Made by a program: the position numbers and the translations under genes. Shown here piece after piece: positions 58,523 through 64,000 of a stretch of DNA of 64,000 nt. The notes under the pieces were generated by a model that worked only from the letters and a program-made list of their open reading frames with translations, made no database searches and was not told the origin of the DNA. This stretch comes from Chromatiales bacterium (GTDB lineage: Bacteria; Pseudomonadota; Gammaproteobacteria; Chromatiales; Chromatiaceae). The stretch lies in contig JAKRWE010000001.1 in assembly GCA_024712425.1 (NCBI GenBank), positions 1 to 64,000 of the forward strand. The letters are read 5' to 3'. Within the stretch, counting starts at the first letter, position 1, and the number at the start of each line of letters is the position of its first letter.

Positions 58523-60190
58523 TCAACCGGCGGGCTGAGACAGCATCTCCTCCGCGTGCGCCCGGGTCTGCGGGGTGATCTCTACGCCGCCCAACATGCG
58601 TGCGAGTTCCTCCACGCGCTGCGCCCGGTCCAGGGGCTGGATGGCGGTCTCGGTGACGTCGTTGCGCGTGTGTTTCTGTACCTGGTAATGCTGATGCGCC
58701 TGCGCTGCGACCTGTGCCAGGTGGGTCACGCACAGGACCTGCCGCTTTTCCCCCAGGCGCTGCAGCAGGCGGCCGACGATCTCGGCGACCGCGCCACCGA
58801 TGCCCACATCCACCTCGTCGAAGATCATGCTCGGGATATCGCTGCAGTCGGCGGTGGCCACCTGGATGGCCAGCGATATGCGTGACAACTCGCCGCCGGA
58901 TGCGGTGTTCGACAGGGCGGCAGGCTGCTGCCCGGGGTTGGCGGCGACCTGGAACTCGATGCGGTCGATGCCATGCGCGGCTGTTTGTGTGGCATCGGAG
59001 CTGCATTCGACCCGGAAGACGCCGCCGCTCATGCCTAACTCCTGCATGCTGGCCGTGACGGTCTTCGAGAGGGCCCCGGCGGCCTTGCGGCGGGACCTGC
59101 TGAGTCGCCCGGCCGATGCGGCGTAGGCCTTCTCGCAGTCCGCAATCCGCTGTTGCAGATTTTCGATATTCTGTTCCACGGCGCTGAGTGTCTGCAGCTC
59201 GTCCTGGAAGCGCTCGAACAGCGCCGGCAGTTCATCGACCTCAATGCGGTGCTTGCGAGCCAGGTCGTGCAGGCGGCCGAGTTCCTCGTCGACCTGTTGC
59301 AGGCGATAGGGGTCGATTTCCAGGCCGTCGCGGTAGCTGCGCAGGGCCTGGCCCGCCTCGTCCAGCTGGATGGCAGCGGAATCGAGCAGTTCGGCGGTCT
59401 CCTGCAGCGAGCTGTCCAGGCCCGCGAGTTCGCCCAGCTGGCGTGCCAGACGGGCCGTGTGGCTGCCGAGGTCGCTTTCCCCTTCCACCAGCTGGGTCAC
59501 GATGTCGCCGATCTCGTTCTGCAGGCGATCGGCGTGGGCCAGCCGGGCGTGCTCGGCCTCGATGGCGTCCAGCTGCTGTGCCGACGCCAGCAGGGGTTCG
59601 ATTTCGGCGATCTGGAAGGCCAGGTAATCGAGTCGGTTGCCGCGGTCCCGGGCCGCTTGCTCCAGTTCGGACAGGGCCTGGCGTGCGTTTTTCAGTGCCT
59701 GGTAGTCGTCGTTGACCTGTGCGGCCAGCCGTTCCAGCCCGCCAAAAGCGTCCAGCAGCTGGCGTTGAGCCATTGGCTTCAGCAGTGACTGGTGTGCATG
59801 CTGGCCGTGGATGTCCAGCAGCAGGGCGCCCAGTTCCCGCAACGCCGACTGCGGGACCGGCGAGCCATTGATGTAGGCGCGTGAGCGACCTTCGCGCACC
59901 AGGACCCGGCGCAGCAGGCACTGGCCCTCGTCGTCCAGATCGTGCGCTTCCAGCCAGGCGGTTGCGCGAGGGCAGTCGGCGAGGTCGAATTCGCTGATCA
60001 CCTCGGCGCGCTCACGACCCTGCCGGATCATACCGGTGGAGGCCTTGTCGCCCAGGGTGAGGCCCAGCCCGTCGATCATGATCGACTTGCCGGCGCCCGT
60101 TTCGCCGGTCAGTGCCGTCATGCCGCGGTGGAAGTCGAGCGCCAGTTCGTGCACGATGACGAGATCGCGGATCGTCAGATGGGTCAGCAT
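58523..60190 (-). CDS. recN: DNA repair protein RecN
   Basis: MLTHLTIRDLVIVHELALDFHRGMTALTGETGAGKSIMIDGL. Confidence 0.97.
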   Translation of the reverse strand: MLTHLTIRDLVIVHELALDFHRGMTALTGETGAGKSIMIDGLGLTLGDKASTGMIRQGRERAEVISEFDLADCPRATAWLEAHDLDDEGQCLLRRVLVREGRSRAYINGSPVPQSALRELGALLLDIHGQHAHQSLLKPMAQRQLLDAFGGLERLAAQVNDDYQALKNARQALSELEQAARDRGNRLDYLAFQIAEIEPLLASAQQLDAIEAEHARLAHADRLQNEIGDIVTQLVEGESDLGSHTARLARQLGELAGLDSSLQETAELLDSAAIQLDEAGQALRSYRDGLEIDPYRLQQVDEELGRLHDLARKHRIEVDELPALFERFQDELQTLSAVEQNIENLQQRIADCEKAYAASAGRLSRSRRKAAGALSKTVTASMQELGMSGGVFRVECSSDATQTAAHGIDRIEFQVAANPGQQPAALSNTASGGELSRISLAIQVATADCSDIPSMIFDEVDVGIGGAVAEIVGRLLQRLGEKRQVLCVTHLAQVAAQAHQHYQVQKHTRNDVTETAIQPLDRAQRVEELARMLGGVEITPQTRAHAEEMLSQPAG

Positions 60191-61065
60191 CAGGAGGGCG
60201 GCTCCCCCCAGCCCAGCTTGGTGCGCAGGAGTTGGAAATGGTCGTGACCGGCCGGGTGCAACAGGTGCAGGGGCTTGTCATGGCGGCGAATTAGGATGTC
60301 GTCGCCATCGGCGATGGTCAGGATGGCCTGGCCGTCGCAGGTCACCCGGACGTGCGCGGGATCGGTCCGGCCGCAGACCCGGATGCGAATCTCGTTCTGG
60401 CTGTGTACCACGATGGGCCGGTTACTCAGGGTGTGCGGGCAGATCGGCACCAGGGCCATCGCCTCCAGACTGGGACTGAGCAGGGGGCCGCCGCCGGACA
60501 GTGCATAGGCCGTGGAGCCGGTGGGCGTCGAGATGATCAGGCCATCGGAACGCTGGGTATCGATGAAACCGTCGTTCACCCAGGTCTCGAACTCGATCAT
60601 GCGCGCGATGTTCCATTTGTGCAGGACCACGTCGTTGAGCGCCAGCTGGGCAGCCTGCTCGCCCACCTGGCAGCGCAGCAGCATGCGCTCCTCCTGTTCG
60701 TAGTCGCCATCGAGGATGGCGCCCAGCATGTCGCACATGTGTTCCGGGGTGATGTCGACCAGAAAGCCCAGGCGGCCGAGGTTGATCCCCAGCAGGGGGA
60801 TCTCCGTGTCGACCAGTTCGCGCGCGCTGTGCAGCAGTGTGCCGTCGCCACCGACCACGATGGCCAGGTCGCAGCGCTGTCCCAGTTCGGTGAGTTCGAG
60901 TGCGCCGGATTTTCCCAGATGCTGTGCCGCCTGGGGCGCGAGACTGACGGACACCCTGCGCTCGCCGAGGAAGCGGAGCGCGCGCTCCAGCGTCTCCCGC
61001 AGGCGTGGCGTGGCGTCCGGCTTGGCAATCAGTGCGACGTGCTTGAAGGGGCTGTGGCTGCTCAC
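60190..61065 (-). CDS. nadK: NAD kinase
   Basis: FKHVALIAKPDATPRLRETLERAL...LAIVVGGDGTLLHSAREL...GINLGRLGFLVDI; GTG start. Confidence 0.95.
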   Translation of the reverse strand: MSSHSPFKHVALIAKPDATPRLRETLERALRFLGERRVSVSLAPQAAQHLGKSGALELTELGQRCDLAIVVGGDGTLLHSARELVDTEIPLLGINLGRLGFLVDITPEHMCDMLGAILDGDYEQEERMLLRCQVGEQAAQLALNDVVLHKWNIARMIEFETWVNDGFIDTQRSDGLIISTPTGSTAYALSGGGPLLSPSLEAMALVPICPHTLSNRPIVVHSQNEIRIRVCGRTDPAHVRVTCDGQAILTIADGDDILIRRHDKPLHLLHPAGHDHFQLLRTKLGWGEPPS

Positions 61066-61194
61066 GATAGGGTCCGTTTTCAGACTGGGAAAGCTAGCAC
61101 GTAGGCCGGAGGGAGGAAAGCGCCTGCAAGGTAATAAGCAGGGCTCCACCCAAGCTGGATGACCTTACCCTGAGGTTATAAAAGGGCTGGCTTC

Positions 61195-61224
61195 TTGACA
61201 CTGCAAAATCCGGCTCCACATAAT
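61195..61224 (+). promoter_or_regulatory. Sigma70-type promoter upstream of hrcA
   Basis: TTGACA - 18 nt - CATAAT. Confidence 0.55.
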
Positions 61225-61301
61225 CGAAAGGCACATCCGCTGTCGCTGTGAAGCAGTCGATATCACGATGGCGGCCATTTTCAGGAGTTTCCAGTTTGTC
61301 C

Positions 61302-62345
61302 ATGCCCAACCCGGACGCGATCAGTGAACGCGCCCAGCACTTTCTGAAGGTGCTGATCGAGCGCTATATCCAGGATGGCCAGCCGGTCGGCTCGCGCACC
61401 CTGGCAAAGGATTCCGGGCTGGATCTCAGTCCGGCGACCATACGCAACGTGATGGCCGACCTGGAGGATCTGGGTCTGGTGGCCTCGCCGCACACCTCGG
61501 CGGGGAGGGTGCCGACCGAGGCGGGTTACCGGGTCTTCGTGGATTCCCTGATCTCGATTCAGCCGCTGAACGAACAGGTCCTGGACCAGTTGCACGAAGA
61601 GTTGCCGGCGGCCCGGCCGGGCGCGCATGTCATGGAATCCGCCTCGCAGCTGCTATCCAGTATGACCCGCCTGGCGGGCGTGGTCATGGTGCCCAAGCGC
61701 AACCAGGAGAAGGTGCGTCAGATCGAGTTCGTGCCGCTCTCGGGCGTGCGCGTGCTGGCGGTGATCGTGACCTCGGCCGGGGAGATATTCAACCGCATCA
61801 TCGAGACCTCGCGCACCTTCGAACGCAGTGAACTGGAGCAGCTCAGCAATTACATTACCGGGCACTATGCGGGGCACGATCTGGAAACGGTGCGACGCGA
61901 GGTCTTCGATGAGATGCAGACCACGCGGGCCCACATGGACAGCCTGATGGCGGAGGCGTTGCAGATGGCGCGTGAGGCCTTCTCCGCCGGCGAGGACGGG
62001 GAGCCGGAGGTCGTGGTGTCGGGACAGACCAACCTGATGGACTTCGACGAACTGGCGCAGATGGACCGTCTGCGCGGCCTGTTCGAGGCCTTTGCCGAGA
62101 AGCAGGAGATCCTGCACCTGCTCGACCGCTGCCTGGGGGCCGATGGCGTGCAGATCTACATCGGCGAGGAATCGGGTTACAGCACCCTGCGTGACTGCAG
62201 CGTGATCACCTCCCCGTACAAGGTGGACGAGGAGGTGGTCGGCGTGCTGGGTGTGATCGGTCCCACGCGCATGCATTACGACCGGGTGATCCCCATCGTC
62301 GATGTGACCGCCCAATTGCTGGGTGCGGCCTTGAAATCCCGTTGA
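61302..62345 (+). CDS. hrcA: Heat-inducible transcription repressor HrcA
   Basis: SERAQHFLKVLIERYIQDGQPVGSRTLAKDSGLDLSPATIRNVMADLEDLGL. Confidence 0.96.
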   Translation: MPNPDAISERAQHFLKVLIERYIQDGQPVGSRTLAKDSGLDLSPATIRNVMADLEDLGLVASPHTSAGRVPTEAGYRVFVDSLISIQPLNEQVLDQLHEELPAARPGAHVMESASQLLSSMTRLAGVVMVPKRNQEKVRQIEFVPLSGVRVLAVIVTSAGEIFNRIIETSRTFERSELEQLSNYITGHYAGHDLETVRREVFDEMQTTRAHMDSLMAEALQMAREAFSAGEDGEPEVVVSGQTNLMDFDELAQMDRLRGLFEAFAEKQEILHLLDRCLGADGVQIYIGEESGYSTLRDCSVITSPYKVDEEVVGVLGVIGPTRMHYDRVIPIVDVTAQLLGAALKSR

Positions 62346-62436
62346 TTGCCCCCACCTTCGTGTTCGATTGCCTGGAATACAGGCATGAATCCAACCAATT
62401 AACCATATTAAAACAAATCCTTACAAGGGTTTATTA

Positions 62437-63036
62437 ATGAATGATGTGAATAACGGGGTGGAGCAGGATCCGCCTGTTTCGGATGAAAAAGACGTGGATA
62501 CCTTCGCCGAAGAGATTGCCGAGGCGGTCGAGGAGAACGTCGAGGCCGAGCATTCCGCCGATGAACTGGCGGCCCTCCTGGAGGCGGCCCGCAGCAAGGC
62601 CGACGAGCACTACGACCAGCTGGTGCGGGCGCATGCGGAGATCGAGAATCTCAAGCGGCGTCATGCGCAGGAGATCGAGAAGGCGCACAAGTTTGCACTG
62701 GACCGGTTCGTGTCCGAACTGCTGGGTGTGCGCGACAGCCTGGAGCTGGGCAATGTCGCGGCCCAGGCCGATGATGCCGATGTCGCCAAGCTGCGCGAGG
62801 GCACGGAGCTGACCCTGAAGATGCTGGGTGATGTGATGGGCAAGTTCGGCGTCGAGCAGATCGACCCGCTGGACCAGCCTTTCGATCCGGAGTTCCACCA
62901 GGCGATGGCCACGGTGCCGCGCGAGGATGTGCCGCCGAATACCGTGGTCGACGTCATTCAGAAGGGCTATCTGCTGAACGGCCGTCTGGTGCGGCCGGCG
63001 CTGGTGGCGGTTGCCCAGGCCCCGTCGGGCGCGTGA
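62437..63036 (+). CDS. grpE: Nucleotide exchange factor GrpE
   Basis: YDQLVRAHAEIENLKRRHAQEIEKAHKFALDRFVSELLGVRDSLE; upstream of dnaK. Confidence 0.96.
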   Translation: MNDVNNGVEQDPPVSDEKDVDTFAEEIAEAVEENVEAEHSADELAALLEAARSKADEHYDQLVRAHAEIENLKRRHAQEIEKAHKFALDRFVSELLGVRDSLELGNVAAQADDADVAKLREGTELTLKMLGDVMGKFGVEQIDPLDQPFDPEFHQAMATVPREDVPPNTVVDVIQKGYLLNGRLVRPALVAVAQAPSGA

Positions 63037-63125
63037 ATACAAAAAACAGGGGTTTGCCCTTGAAAGGCGGGCGCCCAACCCCACTTGGATAACAGTTTCA
63101 ACGAATCAGCAGTTTAATTTCATAA

Positions 63126-64000
<875 letters not shown>

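Overview
I read this window as a gammaproteobacterial chromosome segment. Conserved core genes fill about 54.1-64.0 kb: ssrA (tmRNA), smpB, an SNF-type transporter, ratA, rnfH, bamE, fur, recN, nadK, hrcA, grpE and the 5' part of dnaK. A mosaic island of about 54 kb abuts the 3' end of ssrA. The island contains: (i) a serine recombinase/DUF2924 integration module next to ssrA; (ii) a leftward four-gene operon (Xre-ImmA/IrrE, PIN, and two unrecognised proteins); (iii) a decaying lambda/GTA-like siphophage genome, with replication/recombination genes, GpA-family terminase, portal, S49 protease, a decoration-capsid fusion, tail genes and a lysis fusion, carrying a Phd/PIN and a ParDE toxin-antitoxin module and an IS3-family insertion; and (iv) a defence-like cluster of a sacsin/NO VEIN-type GHKL ATPase with DUF3883, a HTH protein, a UvrD helicase fused to a RecB-like Fe-S nuclease, and type III-like Mod and Res. 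The far edge carries an imperfect copy (41/45 by eye) of the ssrA tail plus terminator, directly followed on the minus strand by what looks like the 5' end of a group IIC intron running off the window. Many island genes carry frameshifts, nonsense codons or small internal deletions. Several are at homopolymers, so real decay, slippage and sequencing error must be separated. All calls come from reading translations and sequence by eye; no searches were run.
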